A stretch of 52,757 bases of DNA from Sphingobacteriales bacterium. Lineage in GTDB: Bacteria > Bacteroidota > Bacteroidia > Chitinophagales > UBA2359. The first letter of the stretch is position 1, and every line of letters begins with the position of its first letter. A program made the translations under genes and the position numbers. The notes beneath the pieces are model-generated. The model saw nothing but the letters and a program-made list of their open reading frames with translations, was not told the origin of the DNA and ran no database searches. The stretch is from positions 1 to 52,757 of the forward strand of contig JADKCK010000002.1 of assembly GCA_016718845.1 (NCBI GenBank). The letters are read 5' to 3'. Below are positions 18,901-25,736 of the stretch, piece by piece.

Positions 18901-21173
18901 AAATCGTCGGTGGTGATGTTGGGCGTGCCATTACCATTACAAGTGCTAGCATTGTTTATAGTTACATTAGTAAGGGCACATTGCGGGTCAGAACAAGACG
19001 AAATAGTTGTATTGTTGGTAATATTTAACTGGCAATTAACCGCCGAAAATGCTACATTTAAGGTAGAACCTTGCCCATTAGCACGCAATTTTACACCCAT
19101 AAAGGTATAACTAGTACCACTCAACGACGAAACAGCTACTGATGGTTGCGGGCTGTTTAAAATAGCCGTGCTAGTTAAATTAAGCGTACCTGTTGTTGGC
19201 GGGTTAGTATAATTTACTTTCACGTTTACGGTATAGTAATCGTCTGCGGGGTCGGTAGTACCGTTGTTATTACAACCTACAATGTTCAAAAACTCGGCAT
19301 TACTTAGCGTACACTGTGGCTCCGAACAAGGCTGCACTATACTAGTATTACTAACCACCAACGAACAAGGTAATGCTGTAAACGATGCCGTAAACTGCGA
19401 CGCTGCACCATTGGCAGGAAAACGAACACCCGTAAAAGTGTGGGTATTGCCCGTTAAAGCACTTACAGGTACTACATTGGGGTTTAATGGTCCATTTAAC
19501 GTCAAATTGCCCGTAGATGGCGGCAAACTGTAGGTAAGCGTAATATTCACTTCGTAATAATCATCGGCACTATTGCCAACCGTACCATTGTTGTTACAAC
19601 CTGTATTGTTGCTGATGGCAGCATTAGTAATAGCACACTGCGACGTAGAACAAGGGGCAACCGCCGTTTCGTTGTTAACATTGCGCGTGCAATTGGGGCT
19701 TGCCGAAAAACCAACCACAAACGTAGAACCTACCCCATTGGCAGGAAAACGCACATTTTGAAAAGTATAGCTACTGCCCATTAAAGACGACACCGCCACC
19801 GAAGGCAACGGATTGTTAAGCGATAAGTTTGTACCCGTTAAATTAAGCGTACCCGTTGTTGGCGGATTGGTATAATTTACAATCACATCAACAGTATAGT
19901 AATCATCGCCATTGTTTCCGCCCATAGTGCCATTGCTGTTACAAGGCTGCCCATCGGCAAAACTTATCGAGCCAATATTACACACCGTTGAACAGGGTTG
20001 TACAATAGTACTATTATTTACATTAGCAGTACAATTAGGGCTTGCCGAAAAACTTGCCGTAAAAGTACTAACCGCTCCGTTTGCCGGAAACTTAACCCCC
20101 AAAAATGTGTAGCTTGTTAAACCCACCAAACTACTTGCCGACACCGAAGGCAGCGGGCTGTTCAACGAAACGCCCGTTCCACCTAAATTTAAGGTACCCG
20201 TTGTTGGTGCATTAGCAAAATTTACTTTTACATCTAAAGTGTAATAATCATCGGTAGATGAGGTTGTGCCATTGCCATTACAAGGTTGGGTGTTAAGCAA
20301 CTGTACGCCACTAATGGTACATTGTGGCTCAGAGCAAGATGGAATACTGCTGGTGTTGTTGAGCGTGCGGGCACAACTCGGTATCTCGGAAAAAGCCGCC
20401 GTACAAGCCACAGGCGATACGCCCGCCGGAAATTTCACACCCGTAAACACATAAGTGCTACCCGACAACGAACTTGCCATTACCGACGGTGCAGGCGTGT
20501 TAAGGCTGTTAAACAAAGCCGCATTTGTACCCGAACCAGCCAAACTCAAACTACCCGTAGTTGGTATCTGGCTATATGTAACTTGCACACTAACGGTATA
20601 AAAATCGTCGGTAGCCGATGTAGTACCGTTGTTATTACATGCCGTTGTGCTATTAGCTACAATAGCAATATTGCTAATCAAACAACAACTAGCACCCGGT
20701 GTGTAGTTGTTTAGGTTAGCCCCACAAGTTAATGCCGAAAAACTTGCCGTAAGTGTATAGCCCGTAGCAGCCACAGGCATATGCACATTCTGGAATGTAT
20801 AAGGCGACACCCCTAACGAAGCAACAGGCACCGATGCCAAAACGGTAGTGCCTTTTTTAAGGTCAAAAGTGCCTGTTGTTGGAGCCTCGGCAAAGGCAAC
20901 TGCCACGTTGACCAAAAAATAATCGTCGGCATAGTTGGTAGGTGTGTTATTGTTGTTGCAACTACCCGATACCGTAGTAGGTACAATGCTTGTTACCGAA
21001 CAAGCATCGGGCTGTGCAAATTTAGGATACCACAACGCCTTGCCAAGCAATGCATTGTTCAATTGTTGGACAATGTTTATTGATTGCCAATTGGCAGTAC
21101 CAGCCGATGCCTGCGATATTGCCGCTGATAAGCACAATAAACCCAACACCAAAATTGGAATTGTTTTTTTCAT
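15924..21173 (-). CDS. Giant secreted protein of 15 tandem Cys-bounded beta repeats
   Basis: This 1749-residue protein has a Sec signal peptide (MKKTIPILVLGLLCLSAAIS, cleavage near QASA-G), a ~33-residue spacer and then fifteen repeats averaging 113 residues from residue 58 to the end. Each repeat follows one plan: Cys near its start, then C(N)NNGT, DDYYT, a strand such as VNYTNPPTTGTLNL, PSVAVSSLSG, SYTFTGVRFPANG, FSASPNC and a closing PCS or SCS. The four or five conserved Cys per unit suggest intradomain disulfides and an Ig-like extracellular module. N-terminal units are divergent and C-terminal units nearly identical. Unlike the neighbouring CotH-family protein there is no T9SS sorting domain: the protein ends at a repeat (GSCSQ). 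A surface fibre or adhesin is a reasonable guess, but no function is established. A bidirectional terminator closes the gene. Confidence 0.85.
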   Translation of the reverse strand: MKKTIPILVLGLLCLSAAISQASAGTANWQSINIVQQLNNALLGKALWYPKFAQPDACSVTSIVPTTVSGSCNNNNTPTNYADDYFLVNVAVAFAEAPTTGTFDLKKGTTVLASVPVASLGVSPYTFQNVHMPVAATGYTLTASFSALTCGANLNNYTPGASCCLISNIAIVANSTTACNNNGTTSATDDFYTVSVQVTYSQIPTTGSLSLAGSGTNAALFNSLNTPAPSVMASSLSGSTYVFTGVKFPAGVSPVACTAAFSEIPSCARTLNNTSSIPSCSEPQCTISGVQLLNTQPCNGNGTTSSTDDYYTLDVKVNFANAPTTGTLNLGGTGVSLNSPLPSVSASSLVGLTSYTFLGVKFPANGAVSTFTASFSASPNCTANVNNSTIVQPCSTVCNIGSISFADGQPCNSNGTMGGNNGDDYYTVDVIVNYTNPPTTGTLNLTGTNLSLNNPLPSVAVSSLMGSSYTFQNVRFPANGVGSTFVVGFSASPNCTRNVNNETAVAPCSTSQCAITNAAISNNTGCNNNGTVGNSADDYYEVNITLTYSLPPSTGNLTLNGPLNPNVVPVSALTGNTHTFTGVRFPANGAASQFTASFTALPCSLVVSNTSIVQPCSEPQCTLSNAEFLNIVGCNNNGTTDPADDYYTVNVKVNYTNPPTTGTLNLTSTAILNSPQPSVAVSSLSGTSYTFMGVKLRANGQGSTLNVAFSAVNCQLNITNNTTISSCSDPQCALTNVTINNASTCNGNGTPNITTDDFYTGDVVVTYANPPVVGTLGLSGATMSGLNNPLPSVPVSSLSGTTYTFTGVKFPANGTTNDVFTVGFSVGGCSVNVNNTSNVPSCSTGSANCVITNGTITNVSSCNNNGTSSNASDDYYTANVTVNYSSPPTTGNLILNGTASLTAPSVPVSSLSGGSYTFTGVRFPANGMASSFFAVFSASPSCALSISNNTIVQSCAVAQCSIIGAQSSNLITCNNNGTPNISTDDYYTVNITVTYTNPPATGSLTLVGTLNTPQPAVSVSSLSGNSYTFTGVRFLANGQPSNYSVQFTGVSNCGLNVTNNTIIQPCSVPVCNIASATLSNLSSCNNNGTIPTATDDYYTANITVVFSSPPATGTLNLGGTGILNSPAPSVAVSALTGNSYTFTGVKFAANGMASTFNASFSASPNCMLNVNNSTVVSSCSAPQCSITGANLSNVVGCNNNGTTVSTDDYYTASVTVNFTNPPATGTLNLSGTGVLNNPQPSVPVSSLSGGSYTFTGVRFPANGQPSNFIGSFSASINCALSFTNNNIVQPCSGAATCSISNATLSNASTCNNNGTPTVTTDDYYTANVTVTFANKPATGTLNLSGSGIVSSPLPSVAVSALTGTSYTFTGVRFRANGAASSFIASFSANTACTLTVNNNTIVQPCSTSSGGCSIGLVYLIGASLCNNNGTPTNPADDYYTATVRVNYTNPPTTGTLNLSGAGILNSPQPSVAVSSLTGTFYNFIGVRFPANGLSSTFVVGFSGATGCSKTVTNTTSVQPCSSGAATCNVSAITITNASTCNNNGTPTVTTDDYYTANVTVSFTNAPTTGTLNLAGTATSPAPSVAVSSLSGGSYTFTGVRFPANGTQSTITASFSATPNCSKTVTNPIIVQSCSTGGNCSIGTVYLLGVSLCNNNGTPTNPADDYYTATVRVNYTNPPTTGTLNLSGAGILNSPQPSVAVSSLTNTYYNFIGVRFPANGTSSTFTAGFSAATGCSKTVTNITQVGSCSQ
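15927..21002 (-). repeat. Fifteen in-frame ~339-bp coding repeats
   Basis: The repeats are counted by the recurring CNNNGT...DDYYT...ANG...PCS cycle. Units 13 and 15 are nearly identical (both CNNNGTPTNPADDYYTATVR), and units 12 and 14 share CNNNGTPTVTTDDYYTANVT. At DNA level TTGGCAGG near 16021 recurs at 16702, 681 bases on, with long near-identical flanks. This is direct evidence of a recent two-unit duplication at the C-terminal end. Confidence 0.9.
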
Positions 21174-21242
21174 GATTTTTTTAAAAAGAAGATAAATTTA
21201 GATTTTTAAGTGCTGATAAGCACCTTAGGTAAGCAACAAAAA

Positions 21243-21274
21243 TTGTGCTAAATTTTTTTTTCACCCTATTTTTG
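21243..21274 (+). promoter_or_regulatory. Candidate promoter for the lipoprotein gene
   Basis: TTG at 21243-21245 and TATTTTTG at 21267-21274 are about 21 bases apart, as in Bacteroidota promoters. A second TATTTTTG lies at 21367-21374, nearer the ATG. No clear leftward promoter for the giant repeat gene was found in this gap. Confidence 0.45.
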
Positions 21275-21443
21275 TACTATTAGGTGTATTTTATACGCTA
21301 AATAAACCATAATAATCATGCAAAAAATAATTGTTGATGTAAAAAAAATGCCGCCCAGCAATTTTTTATTTTTGCAACAAAATAAACCTTGATGCCTTTG
21401 AGTGCGTCTAAGATTGATGTTTTAAGTTCAACTAAAATATATC

Positions 21444-22136
21444 ATGATGAAAAACAAACAAATCTTTTTGAGCTTATTGCTCATCGTATCTTCTTTTTTA
21501 GCTTCAACGGGCTGTTTGCGCGAGTCGTCGGAGGATGTTAACCAAGACAAAATACACACCGAATACGAATTGTATTACGATGCCAATGCCGACAAAACCT
21601 ATGCTCGCGCCATCTTTAAATTTGGTAGTATTATAGGCACTTTGTTAGAGCTATCGGGTAGCAGCCAAGTAACTTGCAATGGGCAAGTACTTACCTTTAA
21701 ACAAGCCCTATCGTATTACGAGCGCGAGTACCCAGGCTTTGTACAAAGCGGCACTTTTGTTTGGACAGATACCGAAGGAAACTCTTTTACCAACACCGTT
21801 AGCATTAACCCAATAGGTTACCCAAGTAACCTCGATACCCTATCCCGAAACCAAAGTTTTGAACTAGTTTGGACAGGCGACTCGCTTGCCAACAACCAAA
21901 ATGTAACCCTAACCGTAAATGGCGAAAACGAAGCCGATTTGCAAATATTTTTCCAAGACGACCTAAACAGCCATAGTATCATCTTAGAAAAAAATAAACT
22001 CCAAAACCTTGGCGCCGGACCAGGCAAAATGTACCTCGACCGACGAAATATGCCACCCCTGCAACAAAAAACAAGCTCTGGCGGATTGCTAACAGGTAGA
22101 TACCGACCCGAAAATAAAAACATTATACTCAACTAA
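21444..22136 (+). CDS. Predicted lipoprotein of unknown function
   Basis: This 230-residue protein has a lipoprotein signal peptide (IFLSLLLIVSSFLASTGC; lipid-modified Cys about residue 24), so it is expected in a cell-envelope membrane facing the periplasm or the surface. The mature part reads like a compact beta-rich domain: TEYELYYDANADKTYARAIF, SGSSQVTCNGQVLTFKQAL, QSFELVWTGDSLANNQNVTL. The C-terminus is basic with LTGRYRPENKN. I do not recognise a family. Tandem ATGs at 21444 and 21447 make the exact start ambiguous by one codon. It is followed by a very strong terminator and is probably monocistronic. Confidence 0.7.
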   Translation: MMKNKQIFLSLLLIVSSFLASTGCLRESSEDVNQDKIHTEYELYYDANADKTYARAIFKFGSIIGTLLELSGSSQVTCNGQVLTFKQALSYYEREYPGFVQSGTFVWTDTEGNSFTNTVSINPIGYPSNLDTLSRNQSFELVWTGDSLANNQNVTLTVNGENEADLQIFFQDDLNSHSIILEKNKLQNLGAGPGKMYLDRRNMPPLQQKTSSGGLLTGRYRPENKNIILN

Positions 22137-22151
22137 CACCCCGCAAATACA

Positions 22152-22196
22152 ACTACAAAAGCCACTTGTTATACGCTAACAAGTGGCTTTTGTAGT
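22152..22196 (+). terminator. Perfect 20-bp hairpin after the lipoprotein gene
   Basis: The arms at 22152-22171 and 22177-22196 are perfectly complementary around a 5-base loop (TACGC). The 3' tail is T-poor (TATTAACAG), so it may act by blocking exonucleases as well as by termination. Confidence 0.7.
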
Positions 22197-22401
22197 ATTA
22201 ACAGATGCCTTTTGTATAAAAATATGCCAATTTGTCTTTGGCATCTATTAAAAACAGACTTTTTGTCAAAAAAAATGTATCTATGACAGATAAAACACCA
22301 CTATAAACGATTGGCATAGCGTTTGAAATAACTATTACATCAACAATGCTGATTGTTGAATTACTTTATTTAATCACCCAAAAAAAATAAAAAAACGTAG
22401 T

Positions 22402-22833
22402 ATGTTAATCAAATGGAACAACCGCGATTTGACCCCAGCTAACCTAAACAGTTGGTTAGAAAACTTTTGGGGTCGTGATTTATTTGGCGATGTTGCTGTT
22501 GCATCAAGCACACCAGCCGTAAATGTTAAAGAAACCGAAACAGCTTATCACCTTGATGTTGCCGCTCCAGGATTAGACAAATCGGATTTCAAAATCAAGG
22601 TCGAAAACAAAGTGTTAAATATTTCGGCAGAGAAAAAAGTAGAAAACGAAGAAAAAAAGGACAACTACACCCGCCGCGAGTTTAGCTATCAATCGTTTAG
22701 CCGCAGCTTTACCCTACCCGATTTGGTCGACACACACCAAGTTAAAGCTACTTACAGCAACGGCATTTTAACAGTTGATATACCCAAACGCGAAGAAGCT
22801 AAAAAAACACCTCAACTCATCGAAATTTCGTAA
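22402..22833 (+). CDS. Small heat shock protein, Hsp20/alpha-crystallin family
   Basis: This is a 143-residue ATP-independent holdase chaperone. The alpha-crystallin domain spans about residues 35-130: PAVNVKETETAYHLDVAAPG, LDKSDFKIKVENKVLNISAE, YTRREFSYQSFSRSFTLPD and the signature loop ATYSNGILTVDIPKRE (the A-x-x-x-n-G-v-L pattern). The N-terminal region (WLENFWGRDLFGD) is of the short type used in oligomer assembly, and the tail ends PQLIEIS, close to the I-x-I anchoring motif. Monocistronic with a strong terminator. No heat-shock operator such as CIRCE was recognised upstream. Confidence 0.94.
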   Translation: MLIKWNNRDLTPANLNSWLENFWGRDLFGDVAVASSTPAVNVKETETAYHLDVAAPGLDKSDFKIKVENKVLNISAEKKVENEEKKDNYTRREFSYQSFSRSFTLPDLVDTHQVKATYSNGILTVDIPKREEAKKTPQLIEIS

Positions 22834-22852
22834 AGGTTGGGCAACATAGCAT

Positions 22853-22889
22853 AAAAAAAAGGACAGCCCGCAAAGGCTGTCCTTTTTTT
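22853..22889 (+). terminator. Rho-independent terminator after hsp20
   Basis: AAAAGGACAGCC pairs with GGCTGTCCTTTT around a CGCAAA loop, ending in a run of seven T. Confidence 0.92.
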
Positions 22890-23301
22890 AGGATAGTATA
22901 ATGCAACGTTAAAAAACATTGGTTCTTTTACTTTTGTTGTGGAATCTACGTATTGAGCAGGGGTGATACAAGGAAGGTAGCTGTTAAGTAGCATGGTGCA
23001 TTACTTAGCATCTATCTGTATTTTTTTCTTATTTACCACTTATTAAAGTTTGTTAAATAACTCGACACGCCAAACGCTTTGCTTGTCAGCTTTATTTCAA
23101 AGTTCGTGTGGCGTGTCTCAAACATTTTTTTTTAACCGCTTCATTTTTGCCTATTTCTTAACGCCAATTCCTATAATGCCGGTCCCGAAGAAACCACCTA
23201 CTAAACTAGGCGTGAAAATGCAAAATATCCAAATCACAACAAAAGTATAAAAGCCAAAACATTCGATTAAAAGGCTCGTTGTATGCCCAAAGCAATGGCA
23301 A
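22890..23301. other. Gene-free stretch with a long-loop inverted repeat
   Basis: No supported gene. GACACGCCA (23064-23072) and TGGCGTGTC (23109-23117) form a 9-bp inverted repeat with a 36-base loop, followed within ten bases by a T run. It might be a weak terminator or a structured RNA element; I see nothing else. Confidence 0.35.
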
Positions 23302-24093
23302 CTATACCACCAAATTGCCTTTTTCTTCTAAGCCTATCCCAAACAAAGCAAAATCGTATTTAACGGGGTCGGTGGGGTCAAATTGGCGTAGGTTGTTGGT
23401 TAGTTCCAATACCGTTTTCCAGTCGGTTTGGGGTCGGTCAATTAAATTTAGCCGCCGGGCAATGCGTTCTACATGCACATCGAGGGGTATAAGCAGTTGA
23501 GCGGGCGAAATTTGTTGCCATAAACCCAAATCTACCCCTTGTGTATTAGGGCGCACCATCCAGCGTAAAAACATATTTAGGCGTTTGCACGTCGAGTTGC
23601 GGGCAGGCGTTGATACGTGTTTGCGGGTGCGTTGTGGGGCATCGGGCAGGGCAAAAAACTGCTCGTGAAAACCCATCAAAGCCTTGCCAATGTGTTGGTC
23701 GGTGGGCGATAGGTGTGTGGCAAAAGCGGTTTCGAGCGACTGATTTTGGGCGTAATAATGCCTAAAAAACTCGATAAAATAAAGCGTGTCGGTGGTGTTA
23801 AACGTGCGATGTTTAAAAGCCATTAGGCGTTTAAGGTCGGCCGAGGTGTGGTGTAATATAAAATCGTGGGGGGCATTGTCCATCAAACCAAACAACTCGT
23901 TGGCTTTGTTGATAATGGTTTTTCGCAAGCCCCACGCCAACATCGACACCCAAAAGGCACTTATTTCTACGTCTTGCAACTTGCTAAAACGGTGAGGTAT
24001 GCTAATGGGGTCGTTGATAATAAAATTGGGGTGATTAAAACGTTGCACTTTTTGCTCAAGCAATTCGTGTAAAGAAACAAAATTAGATGGCAT
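23302..24093 (-). CDS. TIGR02757 family protein (DUF2400)
   Basis: This 263-residue protein belongs to a widely conserved but poorly understood Bacteroidota family. The N-terminal part has DPISIPHRFSKLQDVEISAF then WVSMLAWGLRKTIINKAN. The middle has RHYYAQNQSLETAF. The C-terminal part has STCKRLNMFLRWMVRPN, LLIPLDVHVERIARRLNLI and DPVKYDFALFGIGL. These last elements resemble a helix-hairpin-helix/endonuclease III-type fold, so a nucleic-acid role has been suspected; that is inference. The ATG at 24093 is used because the longer frame upstream reads through the divergent promoter region and lacks conserved sequence. Confidence 0.85.
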   Translation of the reverse strand: MPSNFVSLHELLEQKVQRFNHPNFIINDPISIPHRFSKLQDVEISAFWVSMLAWGLRKTIINKANELFGLMDNAPHDFILHHTSADLKRLMAFKHRTFNTTDTLYFIEFFRHYYAQNQSLETAFATHLSPTDQHIGKALMGFHEQFFALPDAPQRTRKHVSTPARNSTCKRLNMFLRWMVRPNTQGVDLGLWQQISPAQLLIPLDVHVERIARRLNLIDRPQTDWKTVLELTNNLRQFDPTDPVKYDFALFGIGLEEKGNLVV

Positions 24094-24212
24094 ATTTGAG
24101 GATTTTAGAAGCCAATACAAAAAACTATTTTGCTTGGTAGCAAAAAATTGCACGCAAGATACACATTTTTGCGCAAAAGTGCGTACCTTTGCACCAAAAT
24201 AAACCAACAACC

Positions 24213-24452
24213 ATGGACAAAGTAAGCCTTGTAGCAGGTATAGTAGTCGTTTCTATCATTTTGGGCGTTTATTACTCAAAAGTGCCTATCACCGAAGCCT
24301 ACATGAACGGAGCTGGTAAACTATCGCCCGTTACCGAGCAACAATATTCTGCCGAGTATCTGTACAAAAACCGCCCCACAGCTGCCCCCGCAACTGCTAC
24401 CCCATCGGCTGCTGCCCCCGCCGACACCGCAAAAGCAGCACCCGCCAACTAA
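24213..24452 (+). CDS. Small single-span membrane protein with Ala/Pro-rich tail
   Basis: This 79-residue protein starts at ATG 24213, 21 bases after a -7 element TACCTTTG (24185-24192). Residues about 4-23 (VSLVAGIVVVSIILGVYYSK) form one transmembrane helix. A short polar segment (AEYLYKNRP) leads to a low-complexity tail of Ala, Pro and Thr, with a few Lys and Asp. The tail is probably disordered in the periplasm or cytoplasm. No family is recognised. It is 36 bases upstream of another minute membrane protein, and the two may form an operon. Confidence 0.55.
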   Translation: MDKVSLVAGIVVVSIILGVYYSKVPITEAYMNGAGKLSPVTEQQYSAEYLYKNRPTAAPATATPSAAAPADTAKAAPAN

Positions 24453-24488
24453 AAAACAACAACTTATAACAATCATAAATCTTACAAA

Positions 24489-24575
24489 ATGGCTTTTTAC
24501 GCATTAGGAGTAGTTATTCCGGTTATTGCGGCTATGATAGTAGCTGCTGTTCGCTTGTCGCAACCACGCCGTTAA
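24489..24575 (+). CDS. Putative 28-residue membrane peptide
   Basis: A 28-codon frame starting ATG at 24489 encodes an almost purely hydrophobic helix (MAFYALGVVIPVIAAMIV) with a basic C-terminal cap (RLSQPRR), as expected for a small inner-membrane subunit or stress peptide. It ends in TAA followed by another in-frame TAA. It follows the 79-residue membrane protein closely on the same strand. The hydrophobic-then-basic design supports coding, but length alone cannot prove it. Confidence 0.45.
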   Translation: MAFYALGVVIPVIAAMIVAAVRLSQPRR

Positions 24576-24698
24576 TAAACAATACCATATTCACTATTAA
24601 GCAACCGCTTGTAAAAATGGTTGCCGATTGCTTGTTTTAACACAAAAACAAGCTAATATTTCCTTATTATACAAACCCGCCCACCACCCACTAACACC

Positions 24699-24738
24699 AA
24701 AATCCCCCTTTTGCCAATCGACAAAAGGGGGATTTTTT
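24699..24738. terminator. Terminator upstream of the defence island
   Basis: AAAATCCCCCTTTTG pairs perfectly with CAAAAGGGGGATTTT across an 8-base loop, with T6 to the right. It insulates the island from the small membrane genes. Confidence 0.9.
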
Positions 24739-24776
24739 GCGCCCACAAAAATATATTACCACAACCCCTTTACTTT

Positions 24777-24811
24777 TTTGCTAAATTTTTAACTTTTTTG
24801 GCGTATTTTTG
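24777..24811 (+). promoter_or_regulatory. Promoter of the phosphorothioation-type operon (near-leaderless)
   Basis: TTTG at 24777-24780 and TATTTTTG at 24804-24811 resemble Bacteroidota -33/-7 elements, with slightly long spacing (23). The -7 element ends only four bases before the DUF4007 ATG at 24816, so the transcript should begin at or next to the start codon. Confidence 0.55.
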
Positions 24812-24815
24812 CGGC

Positions 24816-25736
24816 ATGATTAGTAAATTATCGTTTAGCGGACACGAAACTTTTTATTGCAGACATTTCTGGCTGAAAAAAGGGGATGATTATGTAGCGG
24901 CTAACCAGAGTTTTAACGATGATAGCGCATTAGTTTATTTAGGAGTAGGTAAAAATATGGTGTCCTCTATTAGATATTGGATGAGAGCCTTTGGATTGAT
25001 AATGTTTAATACCGAAACAAAACGCGATGAACTAACCGAGTTAGCCCATTTTATTTTTGCCGATAACATAGGCGTAGACCCCTACCTCGAAAACATAGGC
25101 ACACTTTGGTTATTGCATTACCAAATTGTTACGCAACAAAAAGCTTCAATATACGGGCTTTTATTTAACGAGTTCAGAAAAGAACGCGTAGATTTTACGC
25201 GCGAACAAGTGACAGATTTTGTAAAACGAAAATGCAATGAACAAAATACCATATTTAACATCGAAACCGTAAAAAAAGATTTTGATGTACTTGTGCGTAA
25301 CTATGTTCGTCCTATTGTAAAATCTAAAAACATAGAAGAAGACTTTTCGGCTTTATTAATTGATTTGGGTTTGTTGCGAGAAATCGAAAAACCAATAGAT
25401 GATGTACCTGACAAAGAACGAAAAAGATGGTTCAAATTAAATGCTACTACACGCGAAAACCTACCCCTAGAAATTTTGCTATTTGCCATTTTAGACAATC
25501 CAAAATACGCCTCTGAAAATGTACAATCGGTATCGTTTATTAGTTTGTTAAACGATGAAAACAGTGTTGGTTTAGTATTTGCACTCACAACAACTGGTTT
25601 AATAGACAAGTTAGAGCAAATGCAACAGCAATTTAAAAACTTTTTGACCTACTCTGACGATGCTGGAGTTAGAGAACTACAGTTCAAGGTTAAACCCAAT
25701 AAATGGGATATTTTACAACAATACTATGCAAAATAA
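24816..25736 (+). CDS. DUF4007 protein, SspB-like
   Basis: This 306-residue protein opens with the DUF4007 hallmark SFSGHETFYCRHFWLKKG, which fixes ATG 24816 as the start; the longer frame upstream would run through the terminator and promoter. Further family-type sequence is LGVGKNMVSSIRYWMRAFGL and NIGTLWLLHYQIV. DUF4007 proteins are, to my knowledge, the SspB component of single-strand DNA phosphorothioation systems, where nicking activity has been reported. The gene order here (DUF4007, large ATPase, PAPS-reductase-like) is the sspB-sspC-sspD order, supporting that role. It overlaps the next gene by 11 bases. A lineage-specific specificity or partner is possible. Confidence 0.82.
   Translation: MISKLSFSGHETFYCRHFWLKKGDDYVAANQSFNDDSALVYLGVGKNMVSSIRYWMRAFGLIMFNTETKRDELTELAHFIFADNIGVDPYLENIGTLWLLHYQIVTQQKASIYGLLFNEFRKERVDFTREQVTDFVKRKCNEQNTIFNIETVKKDFDVLVRNYVRPIVKSKNIEEDFSALLIDLGLLREIEKPIDDVPDKERKRWFKLNATTRENLPLEILLFAILDNPKYASENVQSVSFISLLNDENSVGLVFALTTTGLIDKLEQMQQQFKNFLTYSDDAGVRELQFKVKPNKWDILQQYYAK

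Noticed and set aside
15924..21173. Many rightward open frames antisense to the giant repeat gene
   Set aside because: They recur once per repeat unit as mirror images of the coding strand (e.g. PLLLQ...AGKRTPVKV) and are shadows of the repeats.
22890..23301. 66-residue open frame at 23050-23250
   Set aside because: No conserved sequence, overlaps an inverted repeat, and codon use differs from neighbours.
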